A DNA stretch of 64,000 bases, taken from Omphalotus guepiniiformis. Lineage: Eukaryota > Basidiomycota > Agaricomycetes > Agaricales > Omphalotaceae. How positions within the stretch are numbered: position 1 is the stretch's first letter; each line of letters starts with the position of its first letter. The notes below the pieces were generated by a model, which did not search any database, was not told where the DNA came from, and saw only the letters and a list, made by a program, of their open reading frames with translations. A program made the translations under genes and the position numbers. The stretch spans positions 1,054,001-1,118,000 of the forward strand of contig JAQOOI010000019.1 in assembly GCA_028554645.1 (NCBI GenBank). The letters run 5' to 3'. Positions 48,472 through 62,621 of the stretch are shown one piece after another.

Positions 48472-50274
48472 CTAAGCATCCTGGTGATTGGCGGGACTAG
48501 AGCGATCAGCATATGGAGGGGGTAACTCGCGAACGACACCACCGCCATCTCGGTGTTGAATTATATACTCCTCTTCACCACGTAGGGATGGCACCGAATT
48601 CCCCCCAACGGAAGCAGAACGAACAGGCCAAGGGTCCACAGCTGGAGCCGTAGAGACCTGGGCGGAAAGACTGCGGTCCAAGACATAGGGTCTGGGAGTA
48701 TTTGATCTCGTGGACTCATCGAGGTCAGACCCGCTGGAAGGGAGGCCTGCTTCAAGTGCTTTACTGGGTCGGCGCACAGAGGTATGAGGAAAACCGGCAA
48801 AACCTGGCCTATTGTTCGAAGAAACAGACAAGGCACGGGCAGATGAACTTTCATTTTGTGATTCAGCGGGAGCCTGAAAAGGTTGATAATCGGAGGGCGA
48901 TACAACTGTTGACCTGGGGGACTTTGGAGAGCTGGAGATAGAGGTGGAGGCAGACTGAGATTGATCCAGGAAAGAATTGATCGAAAGGACCTGTCCAGCG
49001 ACACCAGAGTACCCGCCAGCCTCGTCCATGAAAGGTTTTGGACTAACATCGAGAGGACCCATATCAACCTCTCTTATACCTCTACGCGCGCGACGGCGCC
49101 GCATGTAGAAGAAAATACCGAGTCCGCCGAATAGAACAAGAACTGGGGTCAAAACGCCCGCAAGAATAGCTGTACGACGCTTGCGTGACTTCTTCTCAGA
49201 GGCCTCTTGTGCCTGCTGATCCAGCGCTGTAGCATTTCCTGGAGTACTATTAAGCCCGACACAATCAACGTCAGCTGAACCTTGAGACATGACGGTGGGT
49301 GTTCCAAAGGCGTAACGTCCAGTTCTGCATAAAAAGTTGAGTCCCCTCAAATTCAATAAGGGCTGAGGCTTACACATCGCTGACAGCGGCTGTATGATTT
49401 AGTGCACATGAACGTCACCGTGAGTTTCAACAACCAAAGTCGAAGAGATAGATAGATATTCACTCACCCAAGAGTAATTTGCCTGGATCAGCCCTGTCGA
49501 TGTAGGTAAAAGCATCGAATGGAGCTTGCACAGTGACATTGGTAACGATGGGGGAATTGAATTGGGCGAAGCTGATATTATAGGGAGGCGCGCCACCCTT
49601 AATTCTGAGGCCCCATGGTTGACATGTAGTAATTGTATCTGTTACGTTGGCTGTCACGGTGAAATCTGTGTTATTTCCACTAACAATGCACTCTGTCGAT
49701 TGGCCAGCTATCGGTGAATCAGCAAGTAGGACAAGACTTCCATTTATAAGATAACCCAGTGATCACCGTGTATGCACTCGGTGGAACACCCCCTCCATTT
49801 CCCTGAGAGTCTACGACATTCAACATCAGTTGTGTACCGATACCAAGCCGTTAGCTGATAAGGAAAGGATCGAGCTAGAACCGCGAATACCGATAGGATG
49901 GTCCACCGTGTAAGTCAATGAACTCTCGTTAAGACCTAGCAGTGTCGTTCTTGGCGTTCCTCCCAGCTCCCAAGCGATCATATAGAAGGGTGGTATCCCA
50001 TGTGTTATATTTGTCGCATTTACAGGCTCGACAGTTATGCCAAATTGCGCGCAGGATGCGAGTGACGTTGAGAGGGCCTTGAAAAGTAGATCGTCAAAGG
50101 CATGTTTGACAACGTGAACAGTGCACAACGTACATTATTGGAGAACTTCCACTGGAAAAGATTCGTGTCGGGTGCAGCTTGAGCTGGGGTGAGGAGAAAA
50201 CCGATTTGAAGAAGAACGAGTGAAACCGTAGAGGTCAAGGCGAAGACCGAAGAGAACATGGGTAAGGACGGCAA
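48472..50274 (-). CDS. Single-pass membrane protein with PPxY tail, copy 2
   Basis: Paralogue of the gene at 24823-26493. Signal peptide (MPSLPMFSSVFALTSTVSLV onward, ending TPAQA; a second Met at 50259 is possible). The ectodomain has NLFQWKFSNN, VEPVNATNITHGIPPFYMIA, WELGGTPRTTLLGLNESSL, CQPWGLRIKGGAPPYNISF and TGRYAFGTPTVMSQGSADV. The membrane helix TAILAGVLTPVLVLFGGLGI is followed by FYMRRRRARRG. The Ser-rich cytosolic tail is longer than in copy 1 and ends EEYIIQHRDGGGVVRELPPP-YADRSS. Exon layout matches copy 1. The membrane helix, the juxtamembrane basic cluster and the last 25 residues are conserved, while the middle tail is not, which points to selection on the PPPY end. Function unknown. 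Confidence 0.8.
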
Positions 50275-51825
50275 GGGGTCACCCGTAGATGAAAAGGTAG
50301 TGTTAAAAAAGGATTGTACAAATTAAACGGAAGGACTCCAGGCCCGTGTCTAGCGCAAGGCTAATCTTGAGCGAGTCAGTTCAAATACGAAAAGGTGTTC
50401 AGCCCGAAACGCGCGGTAAACCAAAGAAATACCGCTCACTTGAGTAGAAAGTATAAGAGCAAACAATGACCTTCCAGGGCAGAGCAAGCTTCGACTGGGC
50501 GAATTCCTGAGACTCCAGGTCTGTAACCGTTGGTGGTCGAAGAACGAGAAGCACAGTGAGTATCACGAAGGAAATCATCCAATAGCTCAGGAGAAAGAAA
50601 CCGAACGATCATGATGATGATCTAATTCAGCGTGTACATAGCCTTGGTAGTAAGAATGCCGGAGTTGAGGACTCGGGGGTGATCGTTTCTACAGTAGAAG
50701 TGATTGACGTGAGTGCACATTAACTCATTGGCCAAAGGGATTACCATACCACTAAGAATAGAGAAAATGAAAAGGACTTGAGGTCAAGCGATGTGAGCGT
50801 TCCGGGGAAGCGCCTCATTATGTAATATGTCTTTTGCCCCGCTACTTCATGGACTAGGCTGAACGATGTATATCATATATACATTGCGGTCAGTTCGCTC
50901 GATTCACCCCATTGACATTTACATAAAACTTCAGCTGGAAGTAGTATCATGTAGTACCTGAGGAGGCTGCGTCGAATAATATAACGGCAGCCTGCTGTTC
51001 TCAGCAGCTCTGCTTTTCTGCTTAATTATTTTGACCCTGATGCAACCACGAATTCCGATTCAGCCCTCCTCTTGCCATTCGGGCGCGTATCTTTTAAAGC
51101 TGGTCAGAGCTTTCTGCGTCTCCGTTTGAAGGCTCTATCTACGTAATCCTCTGGGCAACGCGACATCTGGAAATAATAAATTCCCGACTCGGTGAGGACT
51201 TCTCGGACAACCCCTTGGTTCAGGCTTGTTCACTGCCGACAACACAGGAATCATACAGTATCCTACATACACCTCAAGTGATGTGCGGTCATTCAAACCT
51301 GAGTGTGCCAATACCAACGGGTATATCACCTATCATCCATGGGAAGCGGCGAGCAATTGCCTTGTCCAGCCTACTCTCAGAGGCTCTAGCCTAGTCGGTC
51401 GCGCAGTCTTCGGTATGTGTCAGTCTCTGAAATCATTCTCCCTTGTCATTATCAACAGGGTGTTAATTGTGAGTGAGTCTTCGTAAAGATCATCGTTTAA
51501 TGCTTCATGGTGTTTCCTTGATAAGATAGAAGGCAAGGGGTGGTGGAACCTAGCAACCCACAAAGCACTGTTGAGGTGGTTGAGTACATGAATACTACAG
51601 ACAACATGCCTTCAATACGTGCATACATAGCTGGCCGCCAAAAATATGATAAACACCTGAAATCTCTACACATACATCACAGGAGATCCCAGTCAAGACG
51701 ACGGATAAGTATTAGATGCCGAAACACGATACATTAGGAATGTTCACAGCATCAGGCGGAGAGCCAGAAATCTCTAATGCCACCCACTGATGCAGTACTA
51801 CATAGTGTCTGAAGATCATGCGTTT
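50275..51825. other. Spacer, no gene supported
   Basis: Upstream of PPxY copy 2 and 3' flank of PRP43. Small plus-strand frames at 51226-51486 and 51540-51737 have no motif and no convincing splice partners. Confidence 0.45.
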
Positions 51826-54774
<2,949 letters not shown>

Positions 54775-54951
54775 GGTAGCCTTGCACAATGCAGGAGTCA
54801 AACCGTCAATAACGCGAAAAAGTGGAAGTTTACATAAGTCGCCACAGGAACAAGCAAGTGCAAACAGAAAGTATGGTCCAACGGATTTGGGAAGCTTAAT
54901 TTTCGCTCGTTTCAACGTCGCCAACACCTTTGCGCTCCTTTCTCTCTTAAA
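54775..54951. promoter_or_regulatory. Shared divergent promoter PRP43 / CDC3-type septin
   Basis: Only 177 bp separate the two start codons. No TATA box is evident; the stretch just before the septin ATG is pyrimidine-rich (cgctcctttctctctt), as in many fungal core promoters of housekeeping genes. Confidence 0.5.
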
Positions 54952-56452
54952 ATGTCTGCTGCTCCTCCTCCTTCTGGTGATGGCATTGGTATCGCCAATC
55001 TTCCTAACCAGGTTCGTTTCTTTCTCGTTTGGCTATTTTCAACGAAGTGATGACCTGATATCTTTTTTCACAGCGACACAAGATTGTCGCAAAGCGGGGT
55101 GCTCATTTTACGATTATGGTTGTCGGTTCGTGTCTGTATGCTCTATATATACTTGTTTTCCTCAACTGGGTGTATGCAGGCGAGTCCGGACTTGGGAAGA
55201 CGACACTCATTAATACCCTTTTCTCCACTGAGCTTTCTCCTCCGAAGAACTACTCTCGTCGACACCATAAGCAGCTTGACAAGCTGACTGAGGTTGAGAT
55301 TATCAAAGCAGAACTTGAGGAGAAACAGTTCAAAGTCAAGCTCACTGTTATTGACACTCCTGGCTTTGGTGACTATGTCAACAACCGCGACTCCTGGTCA
55401 CCAATCGTCGAATTCATCGACGACCAGCATGAAGCGTATATGCGTCAAGAACAACAGCCTGAAAGGTCTGAGAAAACTGACTTGCGGGTCCACGCATGCT
55501 TGTACTTCATTCGACCCACTGGACACACGTAAGCTGGTTTTCTTCGAAACGGTTATTCGGATAACTGGAATGCTGATACGTACATTTAGGTTGAAACCGC
55601 TTGACATCGAGATTATGAAACGCCTTGGCACCCGCGTTAACCTCATTCCTGTCGTTGCGAAGGCTGATACCCTGACGCAGAACGATCTCTTCATGTTCAA
55701 GCAACGCGTATGCCTTGTGCATTTCTCGATAAAAGAGCCAGACACTGATGAGAGGACGCTTTCCTAGATTCGTGAAGTTATTCAGGCCCAGGGCATTCGC
55801 ATTTACACACCTCCAATCGAGGCTGATGACGAAGGCGCAGAGCACGCACGTATTCTTACAGAAGCTATTCCTTTTTCTATCATTGGCTCCACCGAGGACG
55901 TAAAGACTCCTGATGGCCGGACTGTCAAGGGACGAGAGTACCTTTGGGGTGTTGCTGAAGGTACGTCTGTCTGTATGGGCTATATACACTATCTAATTCA
56001 TCATTATTCACAGTGGAGAACGAATCTCATTGCGACTTCAAGAAGCTTCGCTCACTTCTTATCCGCACCCACATGCTCGACCTCATTTCCACTACGGAGG
56101 ATTCGCATTATGAAAATTACCGTCAACAACAGATGGAAACGCGCAAGTTTGGCGAGCCAAAGGTTAAGAAGCTGGATAATCCTAAATTCAAGGAAGAGGA
56201 GGAGCAGCTCAGAAAGAGGTTTACGGAACAAGTCAAGAGCGAGGAAGCCAGATTCAGACAGTGGGAGCAGCACGTAAGTCTCCCGTGGTGTTTTTGCCGT
56301 TCCTCTTCTCAACCTGATCCTGTTTTTAGCTCATCGCCGAACGTGACCGCCTCAACAAGGACCTCGAGATGGCTCATGGGGCGATCAAGCAGATTGAAGC
56401 CGAGCTTGACAACCTCCAAGTTGGTTACGGTCGCGGATCTGGAAGGCGATAA
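54952..56452 (+). CDS. CDC3: Septin, CDC3-type
   Basis: GTP-binding filament protein of the septin ring and cytokinesis machinery. Starts [21 protein letters not shown] polybasic stretch (RHKIVAKRG) precedes the P-loop [16 protein letters not shown]3 is [11 protein letters not shown] and G4 is VAKADTLT. Other septin hallmarks are [36 protein letters not shown] and the septin unique element around [20 protein letters not shown] predicted C-terminal coiled coil ([20 protein letters not shown], then [20 protein letters not shown]) ends GYGRGSGRR. The coiled coil plus FRPTGHTLKPLD points to the CDC3 group; exact orthology needs a tree. About seven exons, total about 410 residues. Convergent with VPS51, 246 bp apart. 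Confidence 0.9.
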
Positions 56453-56698
56453 AAAGATTCGCTGCCTTCGTTTTTACATATCTGAAGCCAATATATATAC
56501 CCATCCTGTGTCTCAGAACTCTTGCGCGTACTCACTCCTTTACTGTTGAATTAGGGATTTTTTCCTGTCTGTCATGAACTTTTGATCGTTTACATGTCTG
56601 TGTTGGAATCTTATTACTAGTCACTGTTGTCTCGTACTTAGGCGAGCATTCATATATTGATATGACTGAACAACATTGAGATGGTAAGGACAACAAGG

Positions 56699-57327
56699 TT
56701 ATGAGGATGTACGAGATGTGGATGGATTCTCGACAGCAACTTCGTTAGTCAAACGCGAGATTTCCGAGAATGCTTCTTTTAGACGGTCCAAGTCGGCATC
56801 AAGACTTTCCGCGCGAGTCTTCATCTAAAGAGACATAAGTTTTGAATGTGACACAACGTACAACCAGGACGTACGGCGGCAATAGTATCGCTGGCGGCGA
56901 TGAGTTCATGGTGATGATTATACACCAAATTCTGTCGCTCGCTTTCAAGCTCTCGAATTTCTGGAAGAGTTGGTATGCATGCGAACGTGACCAGACCCAG
57001 GAAGGTCAGTTCTTACCTGCAAGTAATTCATTGTCTCGCTTGAGAAGTGTTGGGAGGGATGAAGTTGTTATAAGTTGTTGATAGTAAGCCTTTGCATCGA
57101 ACGCGGGTGAATCTGGGGTAAGCTTGGAATTAGAAAGCCTGCAGCGAGCAAATGAAGACATACCTACCCAAGTTCATTGGATCTGACTTCCCGGGTAAAG
57201 GGGGAGGAGGACCAACGCCTAGTCCATAGTGCTTTCTCAAAAGATCCCTTGCGCGAGGTTTGGTGGTCGATATCGTTGAAGGGGTCGAGCGGCGATTGGT
57301 GACAGAAGACGGGGACATCCCGGGCAT
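56699..57327 (-). CDS. VPS51: VPS51-type GARP complex subunit (short form)
   Basis: Tethering-complex subunit for endosome-to-Golgi retrograde traffic. Start MPGMSPSSVTNRRSTPSTIS (an inner Met at 57318 is also possible), then RARDLLRKHYGLGVGPPPPL and PMNL. After an intron comes DSPAFDAKAYYQQLI and SLPTLLKRDNELL, then EIRELESERQNLVYNHHHEL-IAASDTIAA and MKTRAESLDADLDRLKEAFS. The DSxxFDxxxYxxxL, LLxRxNELxxEIReLxSExQxLVYxxxxxLIxAsDTI pattern is the conserved Vps51 N-terminal region that contacts the tethering partners. It ends NPSTSRTSS. Total about 150 residues, close to yeast Vps51 and far shorter than animal forms that carry a long C-terminal rod. Confidence 0.85.
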
Positions 57328-58653
57328 AAACTTGAGGGTGTGAGTCTGACATAACGCGGCACGCGAATAGAAGCCCTCTTTTTCTCCTCGTGCACGTGAC
57401 AACAGATATAGAAACATGAGAGCGACCGAGAACCCAGGAGTCCGGGACACATAACAGTCCTGGACAGTCCAAGTCACAGTACAAATATACTTAGATATAG
57501 GTATACAAGTCCATAGATATGTCTAAGTATAGGCATAGATATGAGAGAAATCACGAAAAAATAGGATCTAAATTCGGCATATCAGAAAGATAAGATGATT
57601 ACGGTCATGTTACACTTCCGAACGCGCTCCCCTTTCTCTTTTACTGTACTTCCACCGACACTGGTCACTCTCGCTTTCAAATGCAAGATCAACGCAAACC
57701 TCTGTGGCTTCGGAAAGTCTCCAGGTAATATGGCTTAGATGACTAGAGATACCTCGAGAGAACGGTGTGTATATCACTCCTCTCCTGAACCTCCCAACGT
57801 GAGTTTAGACTTCCTCCTCTGCCTTCCTATCAACACTCATCCATATTAGCTCTCCTTTGACTCCGGAGCAAGACAAGGCTATAACTTCAAAGCTATCACC
57901 CCATTGATATCGACAAATTTCTTCGAGACACTGGAACATGGAGGCAAGCCCGAGCAGCTGTATCAAAAAGCTTTTCCAGCCATGACCCGTTTTCCTTGTT
58001 CCAACAGGTACACTCACCATAAACAATGGCTGCTAGCACCCGAGCTTTACGTTAAGAGATGCTGAAGGCAGTCAGGACAAAGGGTGGATTATGGAAATGT
58101 TTCATGGAGCAGGAGAAGGAGAAAGACACTCAACGCGAACTGAAAGTGGGCAAGTTGAACATGGTCATTCACAATATTCACAAGCAATGCCAAGCTTTAC
58201 GAGAACTAGCGTACTACTCTCTGCGTAATAGTAATCCCTTTGTATTGTATGAAAATCCTGAAGTTGTACAAGCCTGGACTGGGGCCTCGGATTGGATGGT
58301 CCCGGACTCCTGAATTGCCGGGCACTCTGAGAAACATGGTTACTCATCACGGCCCTTTACAGTGTTTCTTTGTCTACGGCTCTGGCAAAACCGTCAAATT
58401 AAATTCCAGATGTCACACAGTCACAAAATGCCACGTAGCGTCGCTGCCACCTCGGATCTCAATATCACTACCGTCATTGATTTTGAGCTGTCGTCGAGCT
58501 GGACAAGGCATCTATACTTAGGTTTCCTCTCACACCTCCTCACACTTCAATCCTGTACAATATGGCAATAATGAGATACCTTGTTTATATTTTTTCGCCC
58601 TTCTTTGAACTTGAAAACTAAAGACTACATGAAGGGTGTAGACCCAGGATACA
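57328..58653. other. Spacer, no gene supported
   Basis: Between VPS51 and the transposase relic. An 84-codon plus frame (58059-58313) and small neighbours have no motif and no partner exons. It marks the change from housekeeping genes to the repeat-rich margin. Confidence 0.45.
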
Positions 58654-60165
58654 TCAAGGTCTCGAAACTGGATACACTGAGAGGAGCTGCGTGAGGGATA
58701 ACAAGGAACTTGGAACAGAAGTACTAGGGAAGTCAAGAGGCAATGAAGTCAGAAGGTTTGGGGCATTGAATACTTGAAGGGGCATGCTGAATAGAGGGGG
58801 TTTTGATGCTCGAAGACGGGCTATAATGTCAGTATTCTTTCCACCAGCGCTGACATGATGATAGTAGGCAAGCTGTGTGAGTTGTGGTTGCTTCAACACA
58901 TTGAGTGCCGCTTCATTTGAAGTATCAAATGAAGCAGCATTGAAGTAGCCAGTGCCGGTGGGAGCTGTAGACATGTTTTGAGGGAGTGTGGTTGCAGGCA
59001 GTGGCAGATTTTGGGAGATGGTTGATGCAGAAGATATAGGCGTGTTCTTGGAGTTTTTGGGTGCAGATACAGATGAGCTAGTTGTGTGGGACATAGTAAT
59101 TCAGCCAACACAAAGGATATGACAAGAGATTTTCCACACTGTGCATACCTTGCCTGAGCTGCCTGTTGAGCATCACTAGCAGCAAATTTTCCCGGCCTTT
59201 CTCCTCCCTCGTAAGCACCAGTGTGCTGCTTTTGTGTCTGTTTAATAGGGCAGCCCATGACTTCAGCGGTTTGTGCAAAGCTTGAACACTCATTTGGTCC
59301 GAGTTTGAGCTTGGGTGGGAGACAGTCGTCTGCTTGGAATTCCTGTTGTACTGTCTTGAGACAATCATATAGATTGCGAAGAGTGTTGGAGAGCTGAGAG
59401 GGAGGCTTGACAGCGAGGCGAAGGCTGACTGATTTAAGCAAGTTGCAAACATCACTCAGGACTATGCCACCTGACTTGAACTCTGACTCAGACTCTGAAC
59501 TGGAGTTGCTATTACCAGTGTCTGTGATGGCATGGTCTTGACTAGGGATGAAGCTCTGAGCAAGAGTGGAAAGGGGGGTATTCAGAGGGATCTCGGGAAA
59601 GTGATGCTGGACTGCCGCTAAATGCTTGCAATACGAGATAGTGGGATATGAGGGGCAAGTGCAGCAGTAAGCCTCTAGATCAACTTGATATACAATTGAT
59701 GGATCACGCTGAGAGCATACAGTGAAGCGTGTAGTAGATGTAGTCACACTCGCTTGCTCCAACTTCTCCAGTGTTGGAGAAATATATGTTCGCGGGAAAT
59801 GGTCTACACATTTCTCAATTTCGATTCACTATTGGACTTCTAAATTGGGTCCTTCAAAACCAAGGGCTTGACGATGGTGTCGGTGCTCAAAATAAGGAAT
59901 CACTTCTTCAATTAGGACATAAATCAAGTGATCAACACACCTATTTCTCTTATGTTCAAGGAACTTCCCCTTCAACAAGTGATGCCACCTATTAAAGCAG
60001 TCAAATTGTAAGTGATGAGACTCAAAGATACTCAGATTGAATGCACTCATGCTTCTATACAAGCATGTTGGTATCTGACTCCTTGTAAATTTGACGATTT
60101 TTTCGATATGCAGCTGACCAAGTCGTTGGATCAATCATCCAATTCTTCTCCAGATAGTCAATCAT
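58654..60165 (-). pseudogene. MULE-type transposase relic with SWIM zinc finger
   Basis: Reading right to left on the minus strand: YLEKNWMIDPTTWSAAYRKN near 60110-60165, then WHHLLKGKFLEHKRNRCVDH-LIYVLIEEVIPYFEHRHHRQ, then EKCVDHFPRTYISPTLEKLE and a SWIM finger CTCPSYPTISYCKH (CxC..CxH). A Ser/Asp-rich C-terminal region follows, then ...GAYEGGERPGKFAAS. This order (transposase C terminus, WHHxLK..KRNRRxDxLI, SWIM) is typical of MULE/MURA-like elements. It is broken: two in-frame stops in a row (TAG TGA, near 59829-59834) separate the two halves, and the join before WHHLLK is out of frame. The DDE catalytic part is absent. A second frame at 58654-59094 (SVSAPKNSKNTP...) continues the Ser/Pro-rich tail. 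Confidence 0.7.
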
Positions 60166-60234
60166 ACTATTGTGATGCTAAATGTATTAAAAGGCGCTCA
60201 GATGTCTGTGAATATGACAGAAGCTCAGAGCGCA

Positions 60235-60364
60235 ATATGTTGGAGTAAGCATCTATGTATTCACCTGTGAATATGACAGAAGCTAAGGTAACAGTAAGTA
60301 TCATAGATACTTTATAGTAATTAGAGCAACTCACCTCAGAGTGCAATACGTTGGAGTAAGCGTC
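60235..60364 (-). repeat. Local duplication of LTR end and flank
   Basis: A 30-bp segment around GCTTACTCCAAC(A/G)TATTGC and CTCTGAG occurs at about 60220-60250 and 60335-60364, and a second shared word (gtgaatatgacagaagct) at 60209 and 60267. The copies include the presumed LTR terminus together with flanking bases, so the duplication came after insertion. Confidence 0.6.
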
Positions 60365-60551
60365 TAAGATGCGTTGACGATCCAAAACAGTAAGTAAGTG
60401 AGCGGGATAGGAGTCGAGTCCAATGTCCGTGGACTATATACATAAAAGGAAAGGAGGAACTTAAGTAGGATATTGTACTCGTGTATATACTAGTGTCTGT
60501 GTTTGAATAAATAAGAGTCCATAAGATGAGAAAAGAAATAATACTTCAACA
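60349..60551 (-). repeat. Probable Ty1/copia 3' LTR with polypurine tract
   Basis: On the minus strand a polypurine tract (TTTGAGGGGGAG, plus positions 60552-60563) is directly followed by TGTTGAAGTATT, the usual 5' start of an LTR. About 203 bp later the sequence ends CTCCAACG, a near match to the inverted terminus CAACA. Inside is a TATATAG promoter-like box. No matching second LTR is in the window, and the presumed internal region to the right has lost its genes apart from a distant RNase H relic. Confidence 0.6.
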
Positions 60552-60563
60552 CTCCCCCTCAAA

Positions 60564-61945
60564 CCGAACCTAGTCCAAGTTGAATAGTGAAATGCTTAGC
60601 CTTGGCGCTGGGCAACGCCTTGGTCAAAGTGTCAGCTATCATCTCTTCAGTCGGACAATATTCCAGCGTCATCTTTCCTTCCTCGATGATGTATCAGATA
60701 AAGTGGAAACAGACGTTGTTGCGCTGAAAACGCATACACACCTGAAACATCTGAAATTAAACGATTTCTACTGTGAATATGATGGGAATAAAGGGCTAGA
60801 CTATGTCCCATAGTGCTAGCTAAAACATAGAACACGAATAGTTAAAGGCTCAAAGTGAAAGGACTACAATGTACGAGTATGCATCAAGATCTTATGGCTG
60901 ATATGCCTCTAGACCTTCGGCGAAGTAACTACCTGCTGCGAGACTGTACAGTATGGTCAGACCCACCCTGCCTGGCAAAGAGCCCTCTGTCTGGAAGTGG
61001 CTATTCGAGTATCTGTGTAATCCACGGGACTTAGGAAGGAAGAAACTACACACACACAGGTGTAATAGCCTCATGAGCCTACATAACTTCGAAAGGACAA
61101 AGCTAGAGGTATCGCCGAGCCATCAAAATGGTTTGTTCGAACTTAGCCGACCTCCTAGAACCTGCAGATTGATGATATACTGGAGATAACACTTTATAAT
61201 CGGAAATATATGATCGATGATTCCGTTCCGAGATACTAGATGGTCAAAGCTATGAAAATGATCGGTCTCGATGACTGTATAATAACTCGTTAGTAAAGTA
61301 ATGACAGAATTGGCCTTCGAGCACTGGATATTGGTATATCTACGAGGTGCTATGGGGTCTAGATGTTGAAATAGGAGAAAATACGGAAGCCCGATGGGAT
61401 AAATAACTAGAAACTGCCCTCGGTGCCCCTATAAGTACACTGTAAAACAGTTACGAAGATGAATAATAACGAAATGCATAGGAGTAGTTCGTTTAGAATG
61501 GCTCGAGCGCATGATAAGAAGGGTCTAGATGTACCAAAAACATCACTAAAACATAATACTTACACATATATACCCAAGAACTGCACATAATTACCCTCTA
61601 GACGTGCCTACTTACCCAACTCAGTCATATTGTTTCTGTTTATATCCATTTTATACTCGATGTTATCCCTCTGTTCCTTTTAATTACTCCACTCAGTTTT
61701 CTATCTATTTATGAAATACTTACAAGCAGTAGAGTACATATACTGTCATGTATAGGGTCGAGCGCCCCAGGTTACGACTGCCCGCCAAATTGGAGAACTT
61801 TACGTATCTTCTAGAGCGTTAAATCACAGAAGGCCTCTTGATTGTGAACGTCAGGCCCCGGTTCTTCGAGCTGGTAGAGGCAGACTGTTAGGAATTGCAG
61901 TGCTTTGATAGAGTGCTAAATATCTGAACATCTGTTGTGTTTGAA
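60564..61945. other. Degenerate repeat-margin DNA, no gene seen
   Basis: Between the LTR/polypurine tract and the TCTG microsatellite. No frame longer than 80 codons with a recognisable motif. By position it could be eroded internal sequence of the copia element, but nothing coding remains. Confidence 0.4.
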
Positions 61946-62020
61946 CTGTCTGTCTGTCTGTCTGTCTGTGTCTGTCTGTCTGTGTCTGTCTGTCTGTGTC
62001 TGTCTGTCTGTGTCTGTCTG
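61946..62020. repeat. TCTG microsatellite with TG interruptions
   Basis: (CTGT)n runs with regular TG interruptions (blocks of tctgtctgtctgtg). The minus-strand frame through it reads a QTDRQ/TDRH repeat, which I regard as a by-product. Confidence 0.95.
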
Positions 62021-62106
62021 TTTTGCTGTTTCTGGTACTTGTCGAAGGGTCTAGACGGTGATCTTTCAGTTCAGTCAGTCTTTCCAACAGTCTAGCTCGA
62101 CTTTAG

Positions 62107-62600
62107 TCAGTTTTCTGCGTGCGGAATCTTTGCCAATGCCAGACTACACTCGCTTTTACAAGGCAACCTTTGAGTTTTAGATGAGTTCCTACGTCTTAGA
62201 GTGCTCATTTTGCTGCTATTAACGTCAATGTGTTTGGTCCTGCTATGGTACATGTGATCACGAGAGAGAGCAATGGCAGATTGACTGTCTGAGTTCAGTG
62301 GAGTCGGGTTGCGAATGATGGTGTATGTGGGATGGAAGACAAGACTGATGAATGATCGTTGCCAAAGACCTTCCTTGGACGTGTCTGTCGCAGCTACATA
62401 TTCTGATTCAGCAGTGGAAAGGGTGATGAGAGTTTGCACTTTTGAAGATCAACTTACGGCACCACCATCAATGAGGTACACCCAACCAGTAACCACCTTG
62501 CAGTCGTCTGACACACTTCCGTTAGCATCAATGAAACCAGCGAGATCGCTAGCTTGGACGCCATATGATAGTATGCTGTTAAATAGTGGAAAATAAAAAT
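62107..62600 (-). pseudogene. Ty1/copia RNase H fragment, inactivated
   Basis: The minus strand reads SYGVQASDLAGFIDANGSVS, VVTGWVYLIDGGAVS, then an in-frame TGA where copia elements have the Trp of 'SWxSK', then SKVQTLITLSTAESEYVAAT, DTSKEGLWQRSF, LNSDSQSAIALSRDHMYHSR and TKHID. This is the C-terminal RNase H domain of a copia polyprotein. The catalytic-domain order (SxSDWAG-like, SWxSKxQ, LSTxExEY, DNQSAI, RxKHID) is clear. After KHID the frame degenerates, though LALAKIPHAEN resembles the usual TKAL end. The reverse transcriptase, integrase and gag parts are missing. The fold-back begins about 20 bp to the right and may have cut it. Confidence 0.8.
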
Positions 62601-62621
62601 CTTGACGATAGCACCCCTAGA

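Noticed and set aside
61851..62087. Minus-strand TDRQ-repeat protein
   Set aside because: Translation of the TCTG microsatellite.
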